The notes under the pieces: generated by a model
Databases searched by the model: none
Seen by the model: the letters and a program-made list of their open reading frames with translations, nothing else
What the model was told of the DNA's origin: nothing
Shown here: positions 16,326 through 26,900 of the stretch, piece by piece
How the letters are laid out: every line of letters starts with the position of its first letter
Position numbering within the stretch: position 1 is the first letter of the stretch
Assembly (NCBI GenBank): GCA_900555635.1
Contig: USLU01000001.1
Location: forward strand, 62,001 to 126,000
DNA length: 64,000 bases
Origin: an uncultured Bacteroides sp.
GTDB taxonomy: Bacteria; Bacteroidota; Bacteroidia; Bacteroidales; Bacteroidaceae
Direction of reading: 5' to 3'
Position numbers and translations under genes: made by a program

Positions 16326-17606
16326 ATGACAATTTCAGAAAGACAACAGATTATAGCCTTGGTAAAATGTGAGGTAATTCCTGCCATTGGTTGTACAGAG
16401 CCTATTGCTGTAGCGTTGTGTGTTGCAAAGGCAGCAGAGATCTTGGGTAAGCGTCCGGAAAGAATAACGGTTCTTTTGAGCGCCAATATTCTGAAAAACG
16501 CTATGGGAGTGGGAATTCCGGGTACAGGTATGATTGGATTGCCTATTGCCGTAGCGCTGGGTGCTTTAATCGGTAAGTCGGAATATCAATTGGAAGTCCT
16601 GAAAGACAGTACACCTGAAGCTGTGGAAGAAAGCAAACGCTTCATTGATGAAAAGCGAATTCAAATATCATTGAAAGATGGTATTGAGGAAAAACTTTAT
16701 ATCGAGGTGTGTTGTGAGGCTGGCGAAGATAAGGCGACAGCCATTATTGCCGGTGGTCATACTTGTTTTGTATATATTGCAAATAATAATGAAGTGCTGC
16801 TCAACAAGCAAACGGTATCTTGCTCCGAAAAAGAGGAGTGTACATTGGAATTGACTTTGCGAAAAGTGTATGACTTTGCTTTGAATGCTCCATTAGATGA
16901 AATCAGCTTTATACTGGAAACTGCCCGCTTAAATAAAGCAGCAGCGGAACGTTCTTTTGAAGGTAATTATGGACATGGTTTGGGTAAGATTCTGAGAGGT
17001 ACTTATGAACATAAAATATTGGGAGATAGTATATTCTCTCATATCCTTTCCTATACTTCAGGTGCTTGCGACGCCCGTATGGCAGGTGCGATGATTCCCG
17101 TAATGAGTAACTCGGGTAGTGGTAATCAGGGTATTTCCGCCACTTTGCCTGTACTGGTTTATGCCGAAGAAAACAACAAGTCGGAGGAAGAACTTATTCG
17201 TGCCTTGATGCTAAGCCATCTTACCGTTATCTATATCAAACAAAGTTTAGGACGTCTATCTGCTTTGTGCGGTTGCGTTGTAGCAGCTACAGGTTCCAGT
17301 TGTGGAATCACTTGGTTGATGGGAGGAACTTACGATCAAGTAGCTTATGCCGTTCAAAATATGATTGCCAATCTTACCGGTATGATTTGTGACGGTGCCA
17401 AACCCAGTTGCGCTTTGAAAGTAACTACCGGGGTATCCACAGCTGTGCTTTCTGCTATCATGGCTATGGAGAATCGTTGCGTCACATCTGTAGAAGGTAT
17501 TATTGACGCAGATGTAGATCAAAGTATCCGCAACTTAACTAAGATAGGTTCGAAAGGAATGAACGAAACAGATAAACTCGTTTTGGAAATAATGACTTCT
17601 AAATGA
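16326..17606 (+). CDS. L-cysteine desulfidase / L-serine dehydratase alpha-like protein (UPF0597)
   Basis: A 426-residue protein of the UPF0597 (CyuA/YhaM) family, related to the alpha chain of iron-sulfur L-serine dehydratase. Such enzymes use a [4Fe-4S] cluster to deaminate or desulfurate L-serine or L-cysteine. Cys23 in IGCTEPIA and the pair Cys355/Cys362 in CDGAKPSC are placed as expected for cluster ligands. SNSGSGNQGIS is a further family block. The start is supported by a -7 element 22 bases upstream. The cytoplasmic enzyme would supply pyruvate plus ammonia and possibly sulfide. Whether serine or cysteine is the true substrate cannot be decided. Confidence 0.88.
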   Translation: MTISERQQIIALVKCEVIPAIGCTEPIAVALCVAKAAEILGKRPERITVLLSANILKNAMGVGIPGTGMIGLPIAVALGALIGKSEYQLEVLKDSTPEAVEESKRFIDEKRIQISLKDGIEEKLYIEVCCEAGEDKATAIIAGGHTCFVYIANNNEVLLNKQTVSCSEKEECTLELTLRKVYDFALNAPLDEISFILETARLNKAAAERSFEGNYGHGLGKILRGTYEHKILGDSIFSHILSYTSGACDARMAGAMIPVMSNSGSGNQGISATLPVLVYAEENNKSEEELIRALMLSHLTVIYIKQSLGRLSALCGCVVAATGSSCGITWLMGGTYDQVAYAVQNMIANLTGMICDGAKPSCALKVTTGVSTAVLSAIMAMENRCVTSVEGIIDADVDQSIRNLTKIGSKGMNETDKLVLEIMTSK

Positions 17607-17676
17607 AGAATGAGGAATGAAGAATTATCATGCGCTATATTGTGCAAACAAATTTTTCATTCCTCATTCTTCATTT
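17601..17676. repeat. 20-bp perfect inverted repeat between convergent genes
   Basis: The arms (17601-17620 and 17657-17676) are exact reverse complements, each containing the purine-rich GAAGAATGAGGAATGA pattern or its complement, with a 36-base loop. The left arm includes the stop codon of the UPF0597 gene and the right arm ends 2 bases before the slyD stop. The long loop makes it a weak classical terminator, but it may stop transcription from both sides. Confidence 0.75.
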
Positions 17677-17678
17677 AT

Positions 17679-18275
17679 TTAGTGGCATCCGCCGCAACCA
17701 CATCCATGTTCGTGATTGTCGCCGCATCCATCTCCGCAACCATCACCGCAGCTATCGCAACCGCAACCACAGCCACCGCTACCGCTCATCATGCGTGCAA
17801 CTTCTGCTAATTCTTCATTTGTTGCCGGACGGCTTTCTACTATTTCACCTACAAAGTTCAGGGCGCAGCCTGCCAAGGGGTGGTTCATATCCATTACAAC
17901 AACGTCGTCTTTCACTTCTACTACACTACCGTTGACACGTTGACCTTCGGCAGTCATTAAAGGAATTACAGCTCCTTCTACGATATGTTCACTGTCGAAC
18001 TTTCCTTCAACGATGAAAATTTCTTTGGGAAGGTCAATGACATGATCGTCGTCATATTCACCGTATGCTTCGTCTGCATTGATAATAAAATCAAACTTAT
18101 CACCCTTTTTCAGGTCTTTTACTTTAGCTTCGAAAGCTTCTAAAGTCATTCCCAAGCCGGAAATAAATTGGAACGGATGGTCTGCCGGGGCTTCTTCCGT
18201 AAAATCTTTTTCTCCGTCTTCGACTGTGTACAACTTGTATGCTAAGGTAATGTACTTGTTTTCTATTGTTTCCAT
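17679..18275 (-). CDS. slyD: FKBP-type peptidyl-prolyl isomerase, SlyD type
   Basis: A 198-residue SlyD-like protein: an FKBP prolyl isomerase domain with the chaperone insert-in-flap, ending in a metal-binding tail. FKBP features are LAYKLYTVEDGEKDFTEEA and PFQFISGLGMTLEAFEAKV; the flap segment is KKGDKFDFIINADEAYGEYD. The last about 33 residues hold nine cysteines and several histidines spaced by glycines (GDNHEHGCGCGGCH), which is the nickel/zinc-binding tail used in hydrogenase maturation and metal homeostasis in E. coli SlyD. It is cytoplasmic. The promoter is the -7 element at 18322-18329. Confidence 0.94.
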   Translation of the reverse strand: METIENKYITLAYKLYTVEDGEKDFTEEAPADHPFQFISGLGMTLEAFEAKVKDLKKGDKFDFIINADEAYGEYDDDHVIDLPKEIFIVEGKFDSEHIVEGAVIPLMTAEGQRVNGSVVEVKDDVVVMDMNHPLAGCALNFVGEIVESRPATNEELAEVARMMSGSGGCGCGCDSCGDGCGDGCGDNHEHGCGCGGCH

Positions 18276-18321
18276 TCAATCATAATTAAATTAGTAAATT
18301 CTATTTTTTTCACTTTGATTG

Positions 18322-18329
18322 CAAAGATA
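18322..18329 (-). promoter_or_regulatory. -7 element (TATCTTTG) for slyD
   Basis: Exact TAnnTTTG on the minus strand, 47 bases before the slyD start. No -33 TTTG was found at the expected distance. Confidence 0.5.
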
Positions 18330-18387
18330 CGAATAATTTCCGGGTAAGCGTTATAGCCTCTCTTAACTTTAGTATCTTTCAATATAC

Positions 18388-20556
18388 TTAAAAACTTATA
18401 TCATACACTTTGGTAGCTCCGGCATATATACCACTATCCTTGAAGCTGCAACGGATAGTTTTTGCCTCTTTTGATTGGTTGGGTAGCAGGATGCTGACCT
18501 GTATGTCCGATTCTGTCTGTCCGGGATCTGCAATGTGGAGGCGGGCGGTGCGGGTGCCGTCCTCTTTAATCATAAGCGTGCAGGCTTTGTCTACTGTTAC
18601 GTGGATGTCCCGGTGACTGAACACTCCTGCATTATAGAATACCATTTCCCATATTCCTAGTTTCTTATTTCTAACAACCTGCAGGTCTGCTGTGTTCATT
18701 GCAATTTCTATCTCGTCTTGTTTTTTGTATTTTTCTATCTTTTCGGCTGTGTCTTTTCCGGGAACTACGATGTAGGCATAAGTTGCGTCCGATGGCTGTT
18801 GCCCATGATCGAAGCCGAGACTGAAGATTTCCATCTGTTGCTGTTCTTTAGAAGCAGTATTATTGATATCATACCAGTTTCCGCTTTGGTTTTGTCTGGA
18901 TACAAATACATTTCCACCGTTAGGAAACAGATAGGCGATGTCATTGTGTAATATCCATTCGGGTGAATTATATACGAATTTACCATTCATTATTTCAGAC
19001 CGCTTCTTATTAGAGCTGACTACTATCTTTTTATCCGGAACAGAAAGGCACTGGTTGATGGTAGTATTTATTTCATTTGCCGATGAAGAGTTAATCCCCG
19101 CACCAAGGCAGACGATCTCGTTATCGAAGAAGAACCATGCTTTTCGGGCACCGGTATTAACACCTGCAAAAGTATCCATATAGGCATAGGCCGAAACACC
19201 ATAAAGACTGTCGGATACACCACCTGCAAAGGTCGATGTGCCCGGAGTTTGCCAGTCGCTGGCAGCTTTGGGAGTTTCCTGCACTTGGGGAGCGGTCACA
19301 CCGGGGATGCGTGTCCAGTTCCATACAGGGAAGATATTGGCATATTCATTGCCTGTGGTTACAATATTGGTGCAACCGTCGGACATGAAGTAAGTCTTCA
19401 GGTTTTCTCCGTTTCCGTACTCACAACGCATCGTGCGGTTGGAAACCATGCGGACATCGAACGTGTAACCGGGACGTACATGTAGCGTATAATCTCCTCG
19501 GAAGTAGTGGGTGTGAGCTGATTTCAATGCGTATCCGGCAGGCTTCTTGCCTTCCAGTCGGGCAATGATTGCTTTGAATTCGTCGGCATGTTCTTTGTCC
19601 AGTTCAACCATACGCTTGGCGAATAGTGCCGTATGGGATTTGTCGGTGACATTAGGACGGCTTACGCCTCTTCCCAGAACATCGAACAACATATATTGTC
19701 CGCGTATAGTGGCATAATAGGTTTCGCGCATGAACTTGCTTACCAGAGTCAGTTTATCCTGAGGGATGGCAAAGCGTGTTCCTTTGGTGTATATAGCAGC
19801 CTGGGTGATGCCTTTCAGTATTTCGTCACCATATCCGCCGATATATAGTTGTTGCCCGTGTTGGAAATAACTGTTGTCGTATTGAAAGCCTTCTTTAGTG
19901 GTATAGACGATGGGGCTGTATATATTTTCGAGAGCTGTTTCCAAGTCTGCTTCATTTTCAGAGAGACAAGCGCGGTATATCCAATGGAGGGCAATATCCG
20001 TGCGATTGGCCCCGGTCCATTTGGCAGGGTCTCCACCGTCCTTCTTTATACGTTCCAAAAGTTTGTTTTCCAAACTTGCCGGAAGTTGTTTCTCTCCTAT
20101 GCGCATTTGTATAAGTAAGATTCCCAGTTTTTGAGGTTCGGCTATCTGGTTGTACCACCAGTTATGACACCATGGGTTTCGTTCGTGCCAGTATTCAAGC
20201 CCTTTCTCTATTTTTTTGAACAAGCTTTCGTCTCCATAATATTTATTCTGAGGATTGGTATAAGCAAAAGCGAAGTCTGAGAGACGATCTACATGTATGA
20301 TTGGAGGCCAGTTAGTGCGTTGTATGCTGGCATAGTCCACATCGGTAAAAGAACCGTCGGTATCATTGTAGCTTTTCAGCTCTTCTTCTATTTTTTCAGG
20401 AGCGGGATTGTTGGCAAAATCTTGCCTGATTTTCTCCATGAGTTGTTCAAATTCGTTGCCTTTTACTTGAGAAGTGGAAGTAATGGAGAAATCAGCGTGG
20501 ATAAAGTTGCACGTTGTAATCACAAAAACGACGATGGTTAGAATACGGTTTTTCAT
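18388..20556 (-). CDS. Polysaccharide lyase family 8 (PL8) enzyme
   Basis: A 722-residue secreted lyase with a signal peptide (about 1-21). It has the (alpha/alpha) toroid plus beta-sandwich layout of PL8, which cleaves uronic acid-containing chains such as hyaluronan, chondroitin or xanthan by beta-elimination, leaving 4,5-unsaturated uronides. Catalytic residues line up: Asn184 in TGANRTD, His233 and Tyr242 in NSYFQHGQQLYIGGYG (nine residues apart as in characterised enzymes), and Arg295/Arg299 in GRGVSR. RTMRCEYGNGEN is a further family block. It is divergent from the GH105 fusion and has its own -7 element. Products would be substrates for the two GH105 enzymes of this locus. The natural polymer cannot be named from sequence. 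Confidence 0.9.
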   Translation of the reverse strand: MKNRILTIVVFVITTCNFIHADFSITSTSQVKGNEFEQLMEKIRQDFANNPAPEKIEEELKSYNDTDGSFTDVDYASIQRTNWPPIIHVDRLSDFAFAYTNPQNKYYGDESLFKKIEKGLEYWHERNPWCHNWWYNQIAEPQKLGILLIQMRIGEKQLPASLENKLLERIKKDGGDPAKWTGANRTDIALHWIYRACLSENEADLETALENIYSPIVYTTKEGFQYDNSYFQHGQQLYIGGYGDEILKGITQAAIYTKGTRFAIPQDKLTLVSKFMRETYYATIRGQYMLFDVLGRGVSRPNVTDKSHTALFAKRMVELDKEHADEFKAIIARLEGKKPAGYALKSAHTHYFRGDYTLHVRPGYTFDVRMVSNRTMRCEYGNGENLKTYFMSDGCTNIVTTGNEYANIFPVWNWTRIPGVTAPQVQETPKAASDWQTPGTSTFAGGVSDSLYGVSAYAYMDTFAGVNTGARKAWFFFDNEIVCLGAGINSSSANEINTTINQCLSVPDKKIVVSSNKKRSEIMNGKFVYNSPEWILHNDIAYLFPNGGNVFVSRQNQSGNWYDINNTASKEQQQMEIFSLGFDHGQQPSDATYAYIVVPGKDTAEKIEKYKKQDEIEIAMNTADLQVVRNKKLGIWEMVFYNAGVFSHRDIHVTVDKACTLMIKEDGTRTARLHIADPGQTESDIQVSILLPNQSKEAKTIRCSFKDSGIYAGATKVYDISF

Positions 20557-20625
20557 TGGATTGTTTTTATAATTTTAAATAAGAATATCTTTTGGGTCGG
20601 TAGTATAAGGGAGTATTGACTTCTG

Positions 20626-20633
20626 CAAAGGTA
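20626..20633 (-). promoter_or_regulatory. -7 element (TACCTTTG) for the PL8 gene
   Basis: Exact TAnnTTTG on the minus strand, about 70 bases before the PL8 start codon, within the 282-base divergent region. No -33 TTTG seen, as is common for activator-dependent promoters. Confidence 0.55.
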
Positions 20634-20720
20634 TACTTTTTTATTTAATCTTTTGTAAAATAAAGAGGGGAATTTAGTGCAGAAAGCGTGTGCTTACTAC
20701 TGATTTTGTTTGGTTAATCT

Positions 20721-20841
20721 GTTGATTTATAGATGGGTAGGTGCTATTGCTGAATTAGAGTAAAAGAAAAATCTAAAACAGTAAAATATAATATTATAAA
20801 AGCTCCAATTTTGCAGCGTTAATTTTAATTTAAACATTATG
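20721..20841 (+). promoter_or_regulatory. PUL promoter module, copy A
   Basis: Positions 20758-20841 (ending at the ATG) align without gaps to 30882-30965 before SusC2 at 71 of 84 positions. Both start GAGTAAAAGAAAAA, share CTAAAACAGTAAAATA and TTTAATTTAAACATTATG, and keep a CAnnTTTG -7-like element 26 bases before the start codon. A GTTGATTTA box sits 37 bases upstream of the block in both copies. The similarity continues into the first eight codons. It is the likely binding region for the locus regulator. Confidence 0.75.
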
Positions 20842-23826
20842 AAAGATGTAAAGATGATAATAGGAAATAAGAAAGGAGTTCTCTCAGTTCTATTTCTTTT
20901 TTTGTCTTCATGGTGTGTGACTTTTCAGGCACAATCTTTGGTTCGTTCGGATGTAAGGCAATCTATGCGTCGGGTAGCTGACTGGCAGATAGCTCATATA
21001 AAAGAAGTACCTTATAGTGATGTGAATTGGGTAAAAGCTACTTTCTATTTAGGGTTGTACCGTTGGGCGGAGATAGCCGAAAAGGATAACCAGGATTCTT
21101 TCTATTTTAATTGGCTGATGTGCCTCGGTAGTCGTAACTATTGGCAGGTCGATAAGCGGATGTACCACGCAGATGATATTTGTGTAGCACAAACTTATTT
21201 GTTGATGTATGACAAGTACAAACAGCCTGAAATGCTGATTCCTACAAAGGCGCGCACAGAGTGGGTAATGGCAAATCCTCCACACAGTTCGTTTAAGCTG
21301 AGCTATACCGATGCTTCTACATTGGAGCATTGGACATGGTGTGATGCTTTGTTTATGGCACCTCCGGTTTATCTGCACATGTATGATATAACGGGCGATA
21401 AAAAATATATCCGTTTCATGGATAAAGAGTATAAAGCTACTTATGACTATTTGTTTGATAAAGAAGAAAGTCTCTTTTATCGTGATTGGCGTTATTTTAC
21501 CGAAAAAGAAGCGAATGGTTCCAAGGTTTTCTGGGGGCGTGGTAATGGTTGGGTACTTGGTGGACTGGTGGAGTTACTTCGCAGACTGCCTGCTGAAAGC
21601 AAATACCGTCCGTTCTATCAGGATCTGTTTGTTCGCATGGCAGAGCGTGTTGTGCGATGTCAGGGTAAAGATGGGTTCTGGCATGCCAGCCTATTAGATT
21701 TAGACTCTTATCCTTCACCCGAGACGAGCGCTTCCGGCTTTTTTGTATATGCCTTGGCTTATGGTATCAATGAAGGACTACTATCTTCCGAGCGTTTTCT
21801 GCCTGTAGTAATTAAAGGTTGGAATGCTTTGCTTTCTACAGTAGAAGAAGATGGAAAATTGGGCTATGTCCAGCCTATTGGAGCTGACCCGAAGAAGGTT
21901 ACACGCCAAATGACCGAAGTATATGGACCGGGGACTTTTCTATTAGCTGGTACGGAGATATATCGTTTAGCTCAGGAATCCCCTGTACAGACAGCCGATT
22001 TATCAGTGGAAAGAATACGTGAGATTGCATCTTTTCTGCCTGTAGTTCCCCAAGGCATTGGCGTTTCTTGTGAAGACCGTGGCTTTTGGGATAAAATGAA
22101 ACAGGATGTTCATGCACAACAATTGCTGAATGAAGTTCCTGCCTTGTTGAAGCAAGGGATGCCTCCTTTCGTCGATTCCCTTTATCTGCATCTCAATAAA
22201 ACGAATGTTCGTTTGCCGGGTGAACAAATGATGGATGCACGTTTTCAGTATCTTATTAAGTTGACTTTAGCAGAGTGCTTGGAGAATAACCAACGTTATA
22301 TACCCGCTATAGAAAAAGCTTTGATTTCTTTGTGCGAACAGAATCCATGGTCTATTCCAGCTCATGATCGTAACCTACAGAACTACAACGGTACTGATTA
22401 TTATGTGGACCTTGTGGTAGCAACTTCTGGAAACAGCATTGCCCAATGTGTTTCTTTATTAGGTAATCGCCTTTCTCCTGAGGTAAAGGCACGGGTACAA
22501 TGTGCTTTCAGTGAAAAAGTTTTCCGTCCCATTCGTCGTTGTTTAGAGAAAAACAAGCCTTTTTGGTGGTTTACCATGGCTAATAATTGGAATTCTGTAT
22601 GTTTAGCTGGAGTAACGGGTGCCGCTCTTGCTCTGTTGCCCGATCGTGAAGAACGTGCGTTTTTCGTGGCTGTTGCCGAAAAGTATCATGTGTATGGTAT
22701 GAAAGGATATGCAGACGATGGGTATTGCAGTGAAGGTGTGGGATATTATAATTATGGTTTTCGTGCCTATATTTTGCTTCGTGAAGAAGTATGTCGTGCC
22801 ACACAGGGCAAAATTGACTTTTTCCGTACACCGAAGTTTGTACGCATAGCTCGATATGGGAAGAAAATACAAATGTTGAATGGTATCTGTCCGGCTTATT
22901 CTGATTGCCGGATCGGGCTTTCCGTAGACGGATTTATTAATAATTATTGTGATAATGTATTGGGTACTGCTCCCTATTTTGAGAAATTGGTGTTTCCTTT
23001 TACCGGACATAATAATAACCTGTCGCTTTACAGTATTGAGTTATTTCCTCGTCAGGCATGGAAAATGGATATGAACGAAGAGATGAGACAAGCTGTGCAG
23101 GAAGAATCTGATCCTCTTCATTCTTATTATGAGAAGGCGGGTATTCTGGTTGTCCGTCCCGAAAAAGAAAGTAGTTGCCGTCTTGCTATTTCGGTGAAAG
23201 GTGGACATAACGCCGAAAACCACAATCATAATGACATCGGTTCATTTGCCGTATCGTTGGGAAAAGAAACAATCGCTGGCGATCAAGGAGGACCTTTCTC
23301 GTATCCTGGCGACTATTTCAGTACAGATGCTCCTGAAAAGTATTCCATTAAAGGGTCTTACGGTCATCCGGTTCCTTTGGTAGATGGTGTGCAGCAATCA
23401 ACTGGTGCTGGGGCACGTGCCATTGTATTGGAGAAAGAATTAACTGATACAGAAGACCGGTTTTCCATTGATCTGACTTCAGCCTATCATACTCCAAAAC
23501 TGGAGAAACTAGTACGCACTTTTACATATAATCGGAGCAGTGATGGTTGTTTTCGTGTGGAAGATAAGTTTGTAGCCAATTCACCTGTCCGGTTTGGAAC
23601 GGCTTTGACTACGGCCGCCAAATGGAAACAGATTGATTCCAATCATCTCTTGTTGACTGTCAACGATGAAAAAATGATAGTGTGTGTTGAGGCTTCCGGA
23701 GCAGTGAAGTTTACATCCGAAACAATCGAACTGAATTGTCCTGCTTATACTCGTATTGGAATTACTCTGAAGAAATCTTCAACAGATGGATATATCGGTT
23801 TGTCAATGATACCCCAATATCCGTAA
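20839..23826 (+). CDS. GH105 unsaturated uronyl hydrolase fused to a heparinase II/III-like domain
   Basis: A 995-residue secreted two-enzyme fusion. After a signal peptide (about 1-32), residues 35-395 form a GH105 domain: WTWCDALFMAPPVY places the catalytic Asp at 169, and FWGRGNGWVLGG and SYPSPETSASGF are family blocks. GH105 enzymes remove the 4,5-unsaturated uronic acid left by lyases. Residues about 400-995 resemble heparinase II/III-type lyases: a helical toroid (MANNWNSVCLAGVTGAAL, ADDGYCSEGVGYYNYG) then a beta-sandwich with the His-rich HNAENHNHNDIGSF at about 790-803. One polypeptide may therefore both cut the chain and release the unsaturated end. The lyase family number and substrate are not assignable. 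It opens an operon with SusC1/SusD1; the promoter module is duplicated before SusC2. Confidence 0.85.
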   Translation: MKDVKMIIGNKKGVLSVLFLFLSSWCVTFQAQSLVRSDVRQSMRRVADWQIAHIKEVPYSDVNWVKATFYLGLYRWAEIAEKDNQDSFYFNWLMCLGSRNYWQVDKRMYHADDICVAQTYLLMYDKYKQPEMLIPTKARTEWVMANPPHSSFKLSYTDASTLEHWTWCDALFMAPPVYLHMYDITGDKKYIRFMDKEYKATYDYLFDKEESLFYRDWRYFTEKEANGSKVFWGRGNGWVLGGLVELLRRLPAESKYRPFYQDLFVRMAERVVRCQGKDGFWHASLLDLDSYPSPETSASGFFVYALAYGINEGLLSSERFLPVVIKGWNALLSTVEEDGKLGYVQPIGADPKKVTRQMTEVYGPGTFLLAGTEIYRLAQESPVQTADLSVERIREIASFLPVVPQGIGVSCEDRGFWDKMKQDVHAQQLLNEVPALLKQGMPPFVDSLYLHLNKTNVRLPGEQMMDARFQYLIKLTLAECLENNQRYIPAIEKALISLCEQNPWSIPAHDRNLQNYNGTDYYVDLVVATSGNSIAQCVSLLGNRLSPEVKARVQCAFSEKVFRPIRRCLEKNKPFWWFTMANNWNSVCLAGVTGAALALLPDREERAFFVAVAEKYHVYGMKGYADDGYCSEGVGYYNYGFRAYILLREEVCRATQGKIDFFRTPKFVRIARYGKKIQMLNGICPAYSDCRIGLSVDGFINNYCDNVLGTAPYFEKLVFPFTGHNNNLSLYSIELFPRQAWKMDMNEEMRQAVQEESDPLHSYYEKAGILVVRPEKESSCRLAISVKGGHNAENHNHNDIGSFAVSLGKETIAGDQGGPFSYPGDYFSTDAPEKYSIKGSYGHPVPLVDGVQQSTGAGARAIVLEKELTDTEDRFSIDLTSAYHTPKLEKLVRTFTYNRSSDGCFRVEDKFVANSPVRFGTALTTAAKWKQIDSNHLLLTVNDEKMIVCVEASGAVKFTSETIELNCPAYTRIGITLKKSSTDGYIGLSMIPQYP

Positions 23827-23911
23827 GGTGAGGAATAACTTGATATTTAATAAGAAATGAGTTTAAGAAAGCACGTTATCTTAATCTAATTAATAATTAA
23901 TCTAATTAAAA

Positions 23912-26900
23912 ATGAAAAAAAAAGCGTCTATTGATTTCTCAAAAAGGATGCTCTTCTGTGCGCTTTGTACATTGTCGAGTGCTGGTGTTGTAGCAAGTCC
24001 TATGAGTGGTGGAAGCCTTTCCGATGCTGATGTTGTGCAGATAGTAGCACAGAACGGCAAGACTGTGAAAGGTATTGTAACGGATAATTTTGGTCCGGTT
24101 CCGGGTGCTAATGTCCTTGTAAAGGGAACTACTAATGGTGTGATTACTGATATTGATGGTAAGTTTACACTTGCCAATGTGCCGGAGAGTGGAGTTTTAC
24201 AGATATCTTTTATCGGATACATTACGCAAGAAATTAAGGTAGCCGGTCAAACCGACTTTACCATTCGGATGAGTGAAGATGCCAAAGCTTTGGAAGAAGT
24301 AGTGGTAGTGGGGTACGGTTCTCAGAAGAAAGTGAATTTGACGGGTTCTATCGGACAAGTGGATTCTAAAGTACTGGAGTCTCGTCCTATTACTTCTCCG
24401 TCAAGTGCGTTGCAGGGAACGATTCCTAACTTACAGATCACGAACACAAGTGGTGAACCGGGACAAACTGCATCGTTGAATATTCGTGGTACTACCTCTA
24501 TCAATGGTGGTAGCCCGTTGGTTTTGGTAGATGGGGTGGAGATGAGCCTTGATTTGGTAAATCCGAATGATATCGCTAATGTTACCGTGTTGAAAGATGC
24601 TGCTGCATCTGCCATTTATGGTGTGCGTGCTGCCTACGGTGTAGTATTAGTGACTACTAAAAGTGCTGGTAAAGATATGAAGACTATGATTTCTTATTCA
24701 GGAAATGTGTCTTTTTCTAAACCGACCGTCTTGCCTGAAATGTTGGATAAATCTTCTGAATATGCTGAATTTATCAACACTGCCAATATAGGTGGTAATA
24801 GAGCGGTTCGTTTTACAGAAGATTGGATAAATGGAATGAAAGCTTATGAGGCTGATCCTGCAAATAATCCGGCATATGCAATCGTTAACGGATCTATGCG
24901 ATACTATGGAAATACAGACTGGATTGACCTGATGTTGAAAAAACTGACCCCTTCTCATCGCCATAATGTGAATATATCAGGCGGTAATGAGAAGACTAAG
25001 TTCTACAGTTCGGTAGGTTACTACAAACAAGATGGAATGTATAAATACGGAACGGACAGTTTCAAGCAACTGAATACTCGTTTGAACGTAGAAAACCAAA
25101 CTACATCATGGATGAAACTCGGTGCGAAGTTCTTATACAATTATTCAGCCAAAGATGCGCCGCATAAGTACAAAGACGATACATGGCATGCTATGTGTTT
25201 CTCCGCTCCTACGCGTATGCCTTTCCAGTGGCAAGGTGATCCCGATTATCCACAATACGACCAATTTATAGGTAAGTATTTCCAAGATCAGAATCCTATT
25301 TCTTTGTTAGATCAAGGCGGTCGTAAAGAAACTAAAGTGCATGATATATGGGCTACAGCAAGTGCTGATTTTACTTTTACGGAACATTGGAGAGCGCGTG
25401 TTGATTTTACTTATAACCTGAATTATAAGCGTATTTCCGATCAGAGAAAGAGCGTAGATATGATTAAGGATAATTTCACAGCGACTCAGGGTGATACGGC
25501 AGATGATTCCTATAGCTGGGACAATTATAATAAAGATTATTACTCTTTTAATGCTTATACAGAATATGAACGAACATTTGCTGAGAAACATTATCTGAAA
25601 GGTATGCTTGGGTTCAATCAGGAATTGACAAAATATCATAACTTCTGGGGGAGCCGCAAAGGCATGTTGCTGCAAAATCTTCCTTCATTGAGTTTGGGTA
25701 CCGGTGCTCAGGAAGTTGGTGAAGACGGTTATGAATGGGCGTTGAGAGGTGGTTTCTTCCGTTTGAATTACATTTATAATGACCGCTACTTGCTTGAAGT
25801 GAATGGACGGTATGATGGAACTTCCCGTTTCCCTTCCAATAATCGTTTTGTGTTCCTGCCTTCTTTCTCTGCCGCATGGCGTATCAGTGAAGAACCCTTT
25901 ATGAAGGCTACGCGTAGCTGGTTAGATAATCTGAAACTTCGTGCTTCTTATGGTGTGTTGGGTAATCAGTTATTGACCGCTGACACTTGGACTGGCAATA
26001 CGAAATATTATCCATACATTCCATTTATGTCGTCGGGTGTAGCTATCAACTGGTTGTTCAATGACAATACACAGTCTACAGTAATAAATCCGGCGGGTTT
26101 GGTTTCGGATGCTTTAACTTGGGAAAAAGCTTCTACTGTGAATGTAGGTGTGGATGTTACCTTGTTCAATCAACGTTTTGATGCTTCTTTTGATTACTAT
26201 CAGCGTACTACCTCTGATATGTTGGTGAAAGTGTCGTATCCGGAAGTGTTGGGTGCAACTGCCCCTCCTGCCAATGATGCAGAACTTCGTACAAGAGGAT
26301 GGGAACTTTCTTTGGGTTGGAAAGATAAAATAGGTAAAGATATCAATTATAGTATCGGTCTTATTTTATCTGATTCTCAAGCTGAAATCACTAAATATAG
26401 AAATGATAATAATTCATTGTCAACCTATTACGTTGGTCAGAAGATAGGTGAAATCTGGGGATATGAAACAGAAGGAATTTTTCAGACCGAAGAAGACTTG
26501 AAGAATCACCCCAGTCAGTCGAAGATTAATTCGGGCAAATGGGAGATTGGTGATATTATGTACAAGAATTTGGATGGTAACAATGAAATTAGTAATGGTA
26601 AGAATACACTGGATGACCATGGTGATTTGAAGATTATCGGTAACACAACTCCACGTTATCAGTATGGTATTAACGGTAGTATCAGTTATAAGGATGTTTA
26701 TTTAAGCTTCTTCTTCCAAGGTGTTGGCAAACGTGACTTCTGGCCTAGTGCACAAAACTTCTGGCCAGCAGCAACTACTTACTTCAATGTACAAAAGTGG
26801 CATGTCGATGAATCTTGGTCTGAAGATAACCGTGATGCATACTTTGCTCGTCCCAGAGCTTATGTAACAAAGAATCAGCAGAAGCAAACCCGTTTTTTGC

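Noticed and set aside
18388..20556. Naming PL8 a chondroitinase or hyaluronidase
   Set aside because: PL8 also includes xanthan lyases, and the catalytic residues visible do not separate these specificities.
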